Source: Diphasiastrum complanatum (Eukaryota; Streptophyta; Lycopodiopsida; Lycopodiales; Lycopodiaceae). From it: a stretch of 64,000 bases of DNA. Under the pieces are notes generated by a model that worked only from the letters and a program-made list of their open reading frames with translations, was not told the DNA's origin and did no database searches. Location of the stretch: the NCBI GenBank assembly GCA_029204225.1, contig CM055095.1, positions 24,378,141 to 24,442,140 of the forward strand. Reading direction: 5' to 3'. The position numbers and the translations under genes are program-made. Positions 20,847 to 33,702 of the stretch are shown in pieces (the stretch's first letter is position 1; every line of letters starts with the position of its first letter).

Positions 20847-22288
<1,442 letters not shown>

Positions 22289-22780
22289 TGTTGTGGGTAT
22301 TTCCTGCAAAATAATAAACAAGTGGGTCCCACCAATTAAAACATTGTTGGCCAAGCCTTACCTAGTGGGCCCCACCATAGTACATTGTAAGTAGGGTAAT
22401 AAGTGCGAGGGCATTGGCATCATGCGCGTGTAAGCCCAACCCAATGAGCACAAGTAGCAAGTTGTAATTCCTAGGAATAAGAGACTAGGGACTTAAAACT
22501 CTAAAATGACATTAGAGGCCCTAAGTCAAGTTGCAAATAAAAAAGCTAAAAGGGCCCAACTTAAAACTCACATGAATCATGTGAGTGCCCTTGTGCTTTC
22601 TTAGCACCAATAGATTTAAGTTGTGTTTATTTTAAAGGTTTGGATTAGAATCCTTGGCCCCAATGAAGTGGCCAATGAGAGTGAAGGAGATTCACTTCTA
22701 AAATCTATAAGAGGGAGCCATTTCCTTTGTATTGTATCGTCTTTCATTCTCATTCTAATAAAACTCTCTTGGTTTCTCCA

Positions 22781-22879
<99 letters not shown>

Positions 22880-22980
22880 TTTCTCTCTTCTCCCTCTCTC
22901 CCTACGTTGGGATAGAATAGCTTTGGGTAGGCGCTCGAGCCCCCAAAGCCTTTCTCAACCTAGGCATTCTCTCTCTCCCT
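22289..22980 (+). mobile_element. Left LTR of the nested retroelement (3' end lost)
   Basis: Starts TGTTGTGGGTATTTCCTGCA and matches 40982-~41660 closely by eye. It includes a 'cattctaataaaactctc' poly(A)-signal-like segment, a 90-bp (CT)n tract (22787-22876) and 'gggtaggcgctcgagccccc'. Similarity stops after 'ggcattctctctctccct', where the right LTR continues another ~110 bp. The end of this LTR and its primer-binding site have therefore been replaced by unrelated sequence. Confidence 0.8.
22787..22876. repeat. (CT)n tract inside the left LTR, ~90 bp
   Basis: Pure CT tract. The corresponding tract in the right LTR is ~111 bp, so the two have diverged in length since insertion. Confidence 0.95.
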
Positions 22981-22984
22981 AAGG

Positions 22985-23180
22985 GAGGACAAAAATGAGA
23001 CACCTGAGTAGCTAAATGTGATAGTGTCGTGTAATTTGGGTTGGTTAAGAATCCCTGTAAGGAAATTGCATAACACCAGTTTTTTTAATGAGGCTGTGAG
23101 ACTGGTTTGGAATGTGGAGCCCTAATTAGGGTTTCATATGGGAGGGGGGCCTTATTTGTATGCACAAGGTTTTATTTAAC
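22985..23180. repeat. Two segments inverted relative to 25.2 and 26.2 kb
   Basis: Segment A (22985-23083, '...cctgagtagctaaatgtgat...') is the reverse complement of 25226-25320. Segment B (23103-23180, '...gtggagccctaattagggtt...') is the reverse complement of 26222-26303. The order A-B here and a-b on the other side is not that of a simple inverted repeat, so a rearrangement is implied. Confidence 0.75.
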
Positions 23181-23194
23181 TTCTCTCCTCCCCA

Positions 23195-23684
23195 TGTAAA
23201 GACCACTAGGGACAATCCCCTAAGATGAGGATAGGAAAACACAAGAGAGACTGTGGAGCAAAACCACCCAACCAAACCTAGATCCCTCCTGGAGAATCCT
23301 CCTAGACCTAGCCCCCAAGCCATGCCAATGTGACAGCAAGAGCAAAAGAGCTCATCAGGTAACCTAGACCAAGTTGTCGACGAAATAATCACTACCTCAA
23401 TATATAGATAGTAGGATCCTATGCATGAGCACATGCAACTCCCATGCAGGTCAACTATAAATAGGTTACAGCTCTACATGCATACCTCCTGCCTATATCA
23501 GTCACATGTACATGCACTACTCCATATGTCTCACTTAGAGTGTCTGGGTACTCTCAAGGTCATTAGTCACCAACAGGCCTCGATGTGGAATAAAATCTAG
23601 GCGTGACCAATAAACTTGAACACTGGAGGGTCGGTCTACCATATTAGGACTATTCTAGGTCCTTCACCGAATATGGCCATAACA
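23195..23684 (-). mobile_element. 3' LTR of a non-coding LTR retroelement (copy 1)
   Basis: In the minus sense it runs from TGTTATGGCCATATTCGGTG to ...GGTCTTTACA and is ~490 bp. A purine tract (AAGGGAGGAATAA) lies immediately before it in that sense. It matches the LTR at 45750-46229 along its length. It carries a TATA-like 'ctataaatag' in the plus text ~23455. Confidence 0.8.
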
Positions 23685-26303
23685 TTATTCCTCCCTTAAA
23701 CAGGTTTTGTCCTCAGAACGGGAAAAAGAAAACATGAAACTATTCCTTAAGCTTTCAAATGTTTTCCACGAATCATTATTCTTAGTCCAATCTTTCCATC
23801 TGAATAAGCACTCAGAGATGTAACCATTCCTTTAATTGCTTGTCTCTACTCATGAATACTAATTCAAATTCCAAAAGATACACTAAGCTATAAATCTTCC
23901 AAATGGGGTGATCTACTCCAAAACAAAAGTTCATCACCTTCATGTAATCCTAATTACATGAACCACTGGGTGAATTAACTTCTTTATTTCAGAGATCAAT
24001 CCCAAAAGCTAAAGAAATTCCAATTCAAATTCTTGTAGAAAATAAGACTTCTTGGTACAAATATTTTAAGAATATCAAAATCACAATTCAGTCATCTAAA
24101 ATCTCTAGGAGATCCATCAAGTCTCAGACAATTATAACTCAAACCAGAGTACTACAGTTACTCTAATGAGTTAACAGCCCCATTTCTAGCATCATATGCA
24201 AGAAATCAGCATCTATCCGTATCTTAATAGATTTATCTGTCTCCTACAAAACTGGAGATATAGACTGAACTTTGTACACAAGCACTTATAGACTACAATA
24301 TGAAAGATAAGCAAATCCCTCATAAGTATGCAAATACTTAATGAAAATGTCTGTGAGATCCACACAATCTCAAGTATGTACGAGAGTAAAGAAATTTAGA
24401 GTTCAACCAACAGATCTAAATCCTTGACTCACCCAATTGATAAAAAATTACTCATTATCTTAAGAATCTTCACGTTTCCTTATAATCTTCAAATGATCTT
24501 TAAGTATCAGTTTATGATCCGTCAATCATAAACATTTAGAATCTTATGATTCGTCAATCATAATTTACAGGATTCCAAAACCATACTTAATCTTTGAAAA
24601 ATACTGGAGTATATGTACAAAGAGAAATAGCTTTTAAGGGTTTCCAATTTGAAATTTATGAGATACCATTGAGGGATCCGGATCTATATCTCATAACCTC
24701 TCCAAATACCCTAAATAGGTGATGTCCCATACCATCAGTTTTCTCTCCAAGAAATCCTTTTCTTTTGAATCTGATCATCAGAAAATCAAAAGACTATCTA
24801 ACCATCCTATATCCAACGTAGGATCCGATCTTCAAAAAGATCTTTAACCGCATTATCTGATAATCCAGAGATCTCATAACTTCATCTGGATTTCCAATAC
24901 CAGATATGCACATATCTATTCCACCAAGAACTGGAGTACCCCCAAATTTGTTCCAGATGAATTGCAATAATCCATTAACAAAATTGTGATTTAACAAGAA
25001 TCCGCACATGGCTTTACCGTCACATAAACAACCCATCTGGGTGGTACTATATTTTCAACTTCCTATCATCTGAGAGTTACAACTCTTAGGAATAAGGCTC
25101 ATTACAGTACAAATGTGAACCAAGTGTCATTCTCTTTCATGTCACAATTTTCCATAACAAAATGGAATCAACTCATGGTCCTATAGATATTCAAAATAAA
25201 TTCAACTTAATGAATTCAAAAAACCGGTGTTACGCAATTTCCTTACAGGGATTTTTAACCAACCCAAATTACACAACACTATCACATTTACCTACTCAGG
25301 TGCCTCATTTTCTTCCTCCCTTAGATTTTTCGGTCACCCAAAAATTCTTTTAGAGAAGGTCCCCGAAAATTCCATTGACACAAGTAAATGCTGGGCTACT
25401 TCTTTTTTTACCACACCAGTTTATTTTCATTACTTTGTTAAAGTTACCTGAATCAATGGAAAATCAATAACTTTTGGATCCGAGTACTCTTTACAATATT
25501 CGATACACTTGTTTTTTAATCGAATATAGAACTACCTCTCAAAAATTACGACCTTATTAAATTGTTCACTTTAACAAGTATCTGAAAAGCTTAAATTGCC
25601 CAATCCTAAAGATCAAAATCATTTAGCACAAGCCTATCAGTGTTTCACCTAGTCAAAAAGGAATAACCAAAAAATCACCATTTAACTCAATTAATTGGGA
25701 ATATTTCTATTCCAGAGTTAAACCGATAAAAAGCACAGTACCAGGAAATCAAATTTCCCTTGCAAGGCACTTGCCTGGAGAAAAAAAATACCATGAAAAC
25801 TAATATTTTATTGCCCATCCTAAATCCATGGATCCCATCACATAGACATAACAGTTAGGATAATAAAATTATTTTCCAAACATTCTCCTGGTTAAGTCAA
25901 GAGAATAGGTAACTCCATTCTCAGTTGTCGATTTAGATAGATTTTCAAAAATCATCTTATCGAATCAACCATTGCTTTGATTACATCAAAAAAACTTGCA
26001 AGGACTTTATAACTCTGGGCTATGTAACCATAAAACCTTTATGAATAGCCATCCATTCCCCCAAATGCACTAAATCCTTTTGCAAAAACTATGAAACCAT
26101 TGCAACCTCAAGGCTACTGACATGCACTACTCAGTAAACTAACTGAGACATGCAATCAACAGGGTCAGGCCTCCCACATTCACATGCATCCATTTCAAGC
26201 TTGGAGAAACAAAAGATAGAAATTAAATAAAACCTTATGCATGCAAATAAGGCCCCCCCTTCCCTATGAAACCCTAATTAGGGCTCCACATCCCAAACCA
26301 ATC
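23685..26303 (-). mobile_element. Internal region of non-coding LTR retroelement, copy 1 (5' part missing)
   Basis: About 2.6 kb without retroviral-type domains on either strand. Blocks match the copy at 43.0-44.5 kb in the same order, for example 'cccttagatttttcggtcac' and 'gtaccaggaaatcaaatttc' against diverged counterparts. Size and lack of coding sequence resemble a LARD-type element mobilised in trans. Its 5' LTR and PBS are absent; the gypsy sequence begins beyond ~26.3 kb. Confidence 0.6.
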
Positions 26304-27599
26304 TTGCAGCCTCAACCCCAACAACTTAACCATGCGGCTGTCACAGCTGCCATCGAGTCATTCAAAACTCATGTACTCAAATTCAGAACGGGTGTTATAG
26401 CAGGATTACACCAAAACGAGTCATTCAACGCCTTCTCCAACAACGAGCATAAGATTGCCACAAACAATTACCTTCAAGGATGTTCTGGGTTTCAACCAGA
26501 CTCAACAGAGGTTCTGACAGCGCGATTAGAAACTATATACTAAGCTTCTTTGCGACCTCTATTCCTACCCTCAGGATCCGTGCGAGAGTTCCCAGTGAAA
26601 AAAAAGACGGGAAAGTACCAGTGAACTCTCGCAAACACCAAAATTTTCAGTTCCAGTGGGCAGGAACTCTCGCAGAAGATTCTGAAGTTCTATCTCAGTG
26701 AGACAAGGACACATAAGAGTCTGCGAAGGTTAGTTTGATTTCAGTGAGCAGAAAATTGGACTTAAGTTCTAACAAAATCACTAAAAATTGAAGATCTAGC
26801 AAATCCTTCCAGTAACAACTCTTGCAGACCCTCTCAATCGATTCAAAATGTCTATTTCCATCAGTGATGAAGCCTACGAGAGTTAGTACAGAGATTTGGT
26901 GAAGCGCTTCTCCAGACTACAATTCGCACGGCAATGCCGCGCGATTCTCAAGCTGGGCACTTTCCGGTTTAGTGCGAGAGTTAACTCTCGCAGAGAATTC
27001 CATAGTGAGATCTGACCCAGATCTAGCTACTGTGATCCTTGAGAGAGTTACTTCCCAGAGATCTGAGAGATATCAAGTTTTTTACATGCAAAAATAGCTA
27101 AAGAAGCCTTGCACAGCCAACCCTCACACAAGAGAACCCTCACAGACTAGATCAGTGGAAAGATCTGCATCAGATCCAGCTACTATCAAAATCTCAAGTC
27201 AATCAGTGTAAGGAGTAAAAAGTTATCAAGGAAAAACCACTGCAAGAGGCCTAAAATTCACTTCAGGCCGATCAGATTGATCAGATCCTTAAGATCCAGA
27301 CTGCATCCCACTGTATAAGCAGGATCCAACCATTTTGAAAACCACCATCGGATGAATCTGAGATCAGGACGATCAATAGCAAGAAGGATAGCAAATCAAA
27401 CACCACACCTTCCCAAATTAGCAACTGTGTAACAAGAGGCAGAACCGGAACCAGCACCAATGGATCCAATTGGCTAACCCGTACCTGTCGCTCCCTTGCA
27501 AGCAGTCCGAAGAGCACCTCGGATGGAAATACCAAAATACGACGGATCATCAGATCCCATCCGATTCCTCTAGATCTACGAGCAAGCTTGTGAAATCTA
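26304..27599 (+). mobile_element. Ty3/gypsy untranslated leader with 'CTCTCGCAG' motifs
   Basis: Non-coding sequence preceding the gypsy gag. The motif AACTCTCGCAGA and its complement recur many times (for example ~26580, ~26630, ~26660, ~26985), in places as a palindrome 'gcgagagttaactctcgc' (~26983). The same motif family recurs at 32.6-33.0 kb and in the array at 37.3 kb. No 5' LTR or PBS was found. Confidence 0.5.
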
Positions 27600-28206
27600 C
27601 GGCGAACGGACACCTGCGAAAAAGCTGATGCTGTTCCCCATGTCCTTATTGGCAGTGGCTCAGGATTGGTTTAAAAACCTGTCAGAGGAAGAAAAATCTA
27701 CTTGAGAAGCGGTTGAAGCGGCTCTCATTATGCGCTTTAAACCAAGAAAGTTCCTAGAAGACCCGTTTCTCCTGCTGAGCAAAGTCAAGATGGGAAAACG
27801 AGAAAGGGTCGGGGACTATATTGAACGGATCAAACATCTACGATCCGATTGCAGCGTAGCCCTAACTCCCAATCATGCGATGATCATGTGGTTCCTAGCC
27901 GGATTACCACGAAACATCAGAAGAGAACTAAAACGACGGGAGCAGTATGCTACTCTGCAAGAAGCTATGGAAGATGCCATCAGGGAAGAGGACGAGGGAT
28001 CTGACAACGAATATCCATCCACCCACACTCCTAATCCCTCGATAGCATCATCATTATCAAACGCATCCACTCTATCCACAGAACTGTTGTTGGAGCAAAT
28101 GGCAAAATTACACAAACAGCAGATGGAGCAACTTACGGCGCAGTTTGACCAGAAATTGAAAGCCTTACAGGGAGTTGTAGCAGTAACGCCACATCAACCG
28201 AACTAA
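27600..28206 (+). pseudogene. Ty3/gypsy Gag, capsid-like region
   Basis: Fragments on both sides of an in-frame stop at ~27703 encode a Gag domain: AQDWFKNLSEEEKST, then MRFKPRKFLEDPFLLLSKVK, GERVxDYIERIKHLR-type text and MIMWFLAGLPRNIRRELK. The tail is acidic and Gln-rich with a coiled-coil segment (LLLEQMAKLHKQQMEQLTAQ). This fits the Retrotrans_gag family. The frame ends at 28206, and a zinc-finger region follows in other frames. Confidence 0.8.
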
Positions 28207-28877
28207 ACCAGCTGCAATATCCACGACGGGAGAATGTATGGCGTTTAGTGTGCACACAAAACCATACAGCGAACGAGTGTCCAGTCCTAAAGCAAAATCT
28301 GAGAATGACACATAGATTCTGCCATCTGTGCAATGCAACATCGTACGATACGCCATTTTGTCCGTTTAACCCCCGGATTGTTCAACGGAAGAGAAGTCCT
28401 TATCAGACTTCTTATCCATATCATCAAGGGGCACCCAACGCGGCACGAAGGTATGGTGGACCGAATCAACAATAGCGTATGGCCTTACCTGCACCACCAG
28501 GGCCAGCCAATCAGCAAGTGGCCCATGTAAACCTGACAACAGCGGAACCAGAGATTCAAATGCCACCTCAACCTGAGCAGCAGCAATGGTACGGACCAGA
28601 TGAACCATTTATGGGTCCTGCCATAAATGAATATGTTACAGTTTATGCAACTCAAACTCAGCATCAAGGCGGGAGGAATTACGGCTACTACGGATGTGGC
28701 AAAGGACACAGAATTGCGGAATGTCCCTACAAGGGACAATATACATCCTTCTGCCGAGAATGCGGTTATGGACACTGTTACAAGAATTGTCCGTTTAAAC
28801 CTGGAACCAGTGCACCTCTCAACTTCATTGCAATACAACAACCAGTAGTTCCAGCAGGGATGTCATCACAAGGGTGA
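28207..28877 (+). pseudogene. Ty3/gypsy Gag zinc-finger region
   Basis: Consecutive frames hold several Cys/His clusters. One has CTQNHTANECPVL and CHLCNATSYDTPFCPF; the next has GCGKGHRIAECPYKGQ and CRECGYGHCYKNCPF. The pattern is close to C-x2-C-x4-H-x4-C knuckles but duplicated and irregular. The gag at 39.6-40.6 kb has the same arrangement (YGCGGKHLRVECPHRG, CSQCGDNHPCQDCPM), pointing to one lineage. Confidence 0.75.
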
Positions 28878-29291
28878 CAAATCCACGCTCCGGTGTTAGC
28901 TGTTACTCGAGTACAACAAAGGAATGAAGTGGCTCCTTCACCACCACCCTCGATCACTGACGACCAACCCTCAACTTCAGCGCCATATCCGAATGTGAGG
29001 GAAGAAAAAAGACAGTACCAGAAAATAAGACATTGGGTACAGAAAGCACAAGCGGAGAAAAAAGAGCAAGAAAGGGACAATCCTACGGAACCTCCAGTTG
29101 GCAGCAAATGGGAACCGCAAGTGGGCTCAACACTGCGCACTGATCAGAATGATCGGTTGCACCAACATGAACCACCTTTTCACATGGTAGAGCCTGAGGA
29201 ACCACGCACTGAAAGGCTTACCCTTTTACTGGCAAGCCGTGTTAGTTTACCACTAAGTGGATGAGGAACCAGTAGTGCCTGAGCCCATATA
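28878..29291 (+). pseudogene. Gypsy gag-pol linker
   Basis: A Pro/Glu-rich frame (VREEKRQYQKIRHWVQKAQA) continues to 29264. I see no aspartic-protease DSG/DTG motif, so the protease has been lost or is unrecognisable. Confidence 0.5.
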
Positions 29292-30559
29292 TTGTATGGG
29301 CTAGCGCCAGTTCACGAGATGTCTGAGACTTTCAAGAATTATACCTTGGACGACGTGGTAATCATGATGTCGCAAGCCCAAAGTGAACATGATCAAAGTC
29401 AAGCACCAGCGGAACAAGTCTTCGAGGGACCTGCACAAACACAGCCGATGAACCTTGCCGAGCCAGGTGAAGAAGAAAGGATAGTACATGTGGGAGAGCA
29501 GTTAACACCCACACAGTTCAAGAGACTACGATTATTGTTGGTGGAGTATAAAGATTGTCTTGCCTGGAGTTATAGTGATCTTAAGGGCATTCCACCAATA
29601 GTAGTCCAACACACCATACCCTTGGTGGATGGAGTAGTCCCCAAGGTAAGCCGTTACTACTGCAGCAACTCAAATTATACAAGGCTGATCAAGCAGGAGT
29701 TGTAGAAGCTGATGGATGCATATTTCATCTATGAAATCGAGCACACGGAATGGGTATCATCGATAGTTATAGTACACAAGAAGAACGTCAAAATGCGGAT
29801 TTGTGTGAATCTGAAGGTGCTAAATGCAGTCACCAAAAAGGACCATTTTTCTTTACCATTTACGAAAAGTGTCCTTGGTAGAGTAGCTGGCACCGAAGCC
29901 TACAGTTTTCTAGACAGCTTCAGTGGCTACAGCCAGGTGAAGATAGCCCCTCAAGACCGATACAAGACAACGTTCGCCACGGAATGGGAAACCTATGCCT
30001 ATAAGGTGATGCCATTCGAACTTTGAAATGCCCGAAGCACCTTCCAGTGAGTCATGCAGGTGGCATTCAAGGATTATTTACAAAAATTTCTAGAAATTTT
30101 CTTGGACGATCTGTGCGTGCATGGACCAGACTCAGAACACTTATCCAATTTAGAGAAAGTGTTATAGAAATGTCGTGACTACCAGACTTTCCTGAATCCA
30201 GAAAAATGTCATTTTTGGGTGACACATGGCTTGATTCTCGGCCATATAGTGTCAAGACACGGTATCTATCAAAGATTAGAATCATTGTTGATCTACCACT
30301 ATCGGGGACGATCTGCGAAGTCTACATCTTCATGGGTCATGCTAACTATTATAGGATCTTCATTCTTGATTTTGTGGAGTTAGCCCGGCCAATTTACAAA
30401 CTCACAATGGATCCACATTGGAGCGAGGAAGCCCTAAAGGCTTTCCAAAAGCTTAACAATGCATTGGTTTCAGCACCAATCTTACGCCCACCCAATTGGT
30501 CCATTGAGTTTGATGTGCATACAAACGCATCGAAGTATGCAGTTGGAGCAGTCTTAACC
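29292..30559 (+). pseudogene. Ty3/gypsy reverse transcriptase, with stops
   Basis: A connector (QFKRLRLLLVEYKDCLAWSY) leads into RT motifs: WVSSIVIVHKKNVKMRICVN, YSFLDSFSGYSQVKIAPQDR and TTFATEWETYAYKVMPFEL. The active-site box reads FLDDL, so both Asp are retained. Then come LNPEKCHFWV and LGHIVS. In-frame stops at ~29703, ~30024 and ~30166 and a shift after ~30240 break the frame, and another stop lies at ~30560. The element cannot make a full polyprotein. Confidence 0.85.
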
Positions 30560-31019
30560 TAGCCAGGTGAACACAAAAAGGAGTGTAGACAGCTCAGTGA
30601 TACAGAAATGAACTATTCAACCACAGAACGAGAAGCATTGGCAATGATCTATGCGGTTAAGAAATTTCGGCATTACCTGATGGCCACACATTTTTCTTTT
30701 TATACGAACCATCAACCCTTGCTCTATCTCGTTAACAAAACTTGCAACACCGGGAAAATCACCAGATGGCTACTTTTGTTGTTGGAGTTTGATTTTCGGA
30801 TAGTAGTTCGCAAGGGAAAACAACACTACATGGCAGATCATGTGTCAGAAATCAAGGGAAAGGAGATTGAGCTGGCCGATGCTGCCTTATTTTACGTGGA
30901 CACAGTACCAAAGTGGGCTGCCAACATTGTTGAATATTTAATGCAGGGCCAACCAGACAAATCACTACCAAAGGCGGAACAACGGAAATTGATCTTGAAG
31001 GCTAGACCTTATCAGCTGA
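30560..31019 (+). pseudogene. Ty3/gypsy RNase H
   Basis: The frame starting just upstream (FDVHTNASKYAVGAVLT; the first catalytic Asp of the usual 'D-ASD' is changed to Asn) continues after a stop as MNYSTTEREALAMIYAVKKF, RHYLMATHFSFYTNHQPLLY and ITRWLLLLLEFDFRI. This is the RT-associated RNase H of gypsy elements. It runs directly into the integrase zinc-binding domain. Confidence 0.8.
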
Positions 31020-32160
31020 TTGCCGACCAATTGTATCAAAGAGGTCCAGACGGAATTCTTCGACGATGTATTCTCCCTCATGAGGCCACCCAAATCATTT
31101 CGCTTTCACATGAAGGCATGGGTGGAGGCCATTTTGCATCTGACATTACAGTTCGCAAGATCCTGCAATCAGGATGTTGGTGGCCAACGATTCATAAGGA
31201 TACGGAGGAATACTTGAAAAAGTGTGATGCGTGCCAAAGGGCGAGGAGACCAACGAGATTGAATTATGACATACTGCACCCGGTCTTAGCCCAAGCACCA
31301 TTCGAAAAGTGGGATTGGATTACATCGGTCCAATTCACCCTGCAGCAAGTAGTTTCCAGGCTCGATACATAATCGTAGCCACAAACTATCTCACCAAGTG
31401 GGTTGAAGCCAAGGCAGTAAGAGTAGCTGATGCTAGGACCACTGCCAAGTTCCTTTGTGAAAATATCATTGTGCGCTTTGGATGCCTGGTGGAGCTAGTC
31501 AGCGATCGCGGAAGTCATTTTATCAATGAGACCATCAAGGTCTTGTTGGAGGAATTCTTCGTGATCCACAGAACCAGCACGCCTTATTATCCTCGTGGTA
31601 ATGGGCAAGCAAAATCATCCAATAAGATCCTGTGTAGCGTGCTAACGAAAACAGTTGAAGCTAGCAGATCAGATTAGGAACATAAGTTGCATGTTGCTTT
31701 GTGGGCATTCAGGACAACATATAAAGGAAGCACTGATCAAACACCTTTCCAATTGGTATATGGTCAGGATGTTGTGATGCCAGTAGAGTTTTTAGTTCCT
31801 TCATTAAGGATTGCTACAACGTAGCGCCTTAATGAATCCAAATCACTACAACTATGCCATGAAGCTCTGCATAAACTCTGTGAAACACGCTTACTAGTTG
31901 TGCATGCACCGACAATTGAAAAGGAAAGATGCAAAGCCTGGCATGATCGCAAGTTACAAAAGAAGGATCTTCGCTCAGGAGATCTGGTCCTGATGTATAA
32001 AACCAAGGCGATCAAAGGAAAATTAAAATTCACAGACGAAGGTCCTTATCGGATGAAGCAAATTCTTAATCATGGGGCCGTGAATTTAGAGAAGCTAGAT
32101 GGGACACCGTTAGATACACCCATCAATGGTAGCCGGTTGCACAAGTACTAGCCACCACAG
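31020..32160 (+). pseudogene. Ty3/gypsy integrase
   Basis: The HHCC domain is intact (HEGMGGGHFASDITVRKILQ ... CDACQR). The core is reached by a frameshift near 31305: GLDYIGPIHP supplies the first Asp and VELVSDRGSHF the second. The third catalytic residue, in the NGQ-A-E-x-N block, is Lys (NGQAKSSNK, codon 31612-31614), a G-to-A type change. Stops occur at ~31675 and ~31822. The C-terminal part (KAWHDRKLQKKDLRSGDLVL) ends near 32150. No chromodomain was seen. Confidence 0.85.
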
Positions 32161-33402
32161 TGAGATAGATCCAAATTGATGGTGGCACATTACAAAAAGC
32201 TATTCTGATAGACCATCATCACTAGATCTAGAAAGATCAAGCCAAATCCAACTAGATCCCTCAAGATTCGGCCAAATCTGGCAAGATCGGGAAAATCCAT
32301 CAGGATCCAGATCCATAGGAGATCAAGAAGAAAGTAGATCATCATAGATGCCAATAAGTCCACTAAATTTGCAGATCAGAGACCTCGATCTCAATAACTA
32401 TGGCAAATTAAAGGCAAAATTTACCAAAGACTGATGGATCTGTTACCAAATGTCCATCAGAATTTTCAGAGAACTACCAACAGTCAGATCAAGCATGGAT
32501 GAAACTGATTGCCAGATTGAAAAAGTTAAAAATCAGAAAATCTCAAAATCTTGTTAAAAAACCACTCTAAAAGAGTACTTTTTTCATGCTTTTTGGAGAT
32601 CCCCTCATAGATAGCTCTTGAAACTTGGACAGTCACTGGATCTGACCCAGATGCATCCATGAAAATCTCTGCGAGAGTTCTTGATGGAGGAATCATCATT
32701 TTTTAGTGTGTGTGAGGGTTCCCAGAAGTTGAATCTTCAGAACCCTCGCAGAGCATCAAGATCATCCTACCAACCCTCGCAAGGTGTCTAAATGAAATCA
32801 GAGTAGTAAAATTAGCCTAGATACATGGTCTGATCTTGAAAATCCAATCACAGAAACAAGTTGTGCGAGAGATCACTTCCTGCGAGAGTTGAATTCTTGT
32901 AGACAGTCTGAACCCTCGCAGAACCTTCGCATGGCAGTCAAATCACTTTCTGAACTCTCGCAGACTTCCATGAGGTCTTAGAATTTTGTGAAGAAGGTCC
33001 CTGCCAAAATTTGGGTGGAACTGAGCAAGGAAAAGTGGATTTCACCTATTACGCACTCTAAATTCCGCTATATAAGGGCTGAACTCGAGTCATTTGTCAC
33101 CTTTGCTAGCGAAGCTCTACCAAAATTTACACTGAAATTACTAAGTTCTCTGTTTGCGACCAAATTTTCTACAAGCTATCATCTGCTCATACTGAACCCA
33201 GATCTGCACTCTGAACTATAATTCTTGCCATCCAATACTCGTAATTCACAGTTTTTTGTCGTTTCCACACCTTTTTACCTTTTCCACCGTTCTTTCTACT
33301 TTTTTTACCTTTAATCATCACTGCTAACATGGCCTCCCCATCCTCTGAAGACTCTAGCACCAAGCAGGTGATCCAGCGTGAAATCCCCGAGGCCACACAG
33401 AT
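32161..33402 (+). mobile_element. Gypsy 3' untranslated region with 'CTCTCGCAG' motifs
   Basis: No gene. Short A/T-rich text with repeated 'tgcgagagtt' and 'aaccctcgcaga' motifs (about 32670-32970), as in the leader at 26.4 kb. This suggests the element carried the motif family on both sides of its coding region. Confidence 0.5.
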
Positions 33403-33702
33403 TTGGCCCTTACCCTAAACCCGAATGTAGCCCTCCAGTCGGAAGAAGACCATAAGATGATGGCCAGGCTATACTACGGAGTGGTCTTCATGTCGTCACG
33501 CTATGTGACCATGGTGGAAGACTGGCAGAAAATGGGCTTTGTGGAGAAGATAAGAGAATACTTGGTGCCTCTCAATTTCGGAAGTAAGCTCTGCTTCCAA
33601 GTTTTTGAAGCCTTGGGACGAAAGATGAGCGAGAGAGAGCAAACGACACGACGACGAGACAAGCAGGACGCGCAAGAAGTTCTCAAGAAGGCTGGAATGT
33701 AG
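33403..33702 (+). CDS. Short unrecognised ORF downstream of gypsy pol
   Basis: A 99-codon frame with normal-looking composition: MALTLNPNVALQSEEDHKMM, ARLYYGVVFMSSRYVTMVED, then a basic Arg-rich C-terminus (SEREQTTRRRDKQDAQE). It looks largely helical. I do not recognise the family. It sits between integrase and the Ser/Thr-rich ORF, a position where some gypsy lineages carry an extra gene, so it is probably part of the element rather than a host gene. Confidence 0.35.
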   Translation: MALTLNPNVALQSEEDHKMMARLYYGVVFMSSRYVTMVEDWQKMGFVEKIREYLVPLNFGSKLCFQVFEALGRKMSEREQTTRRRDKQDAQEVLKKAGM

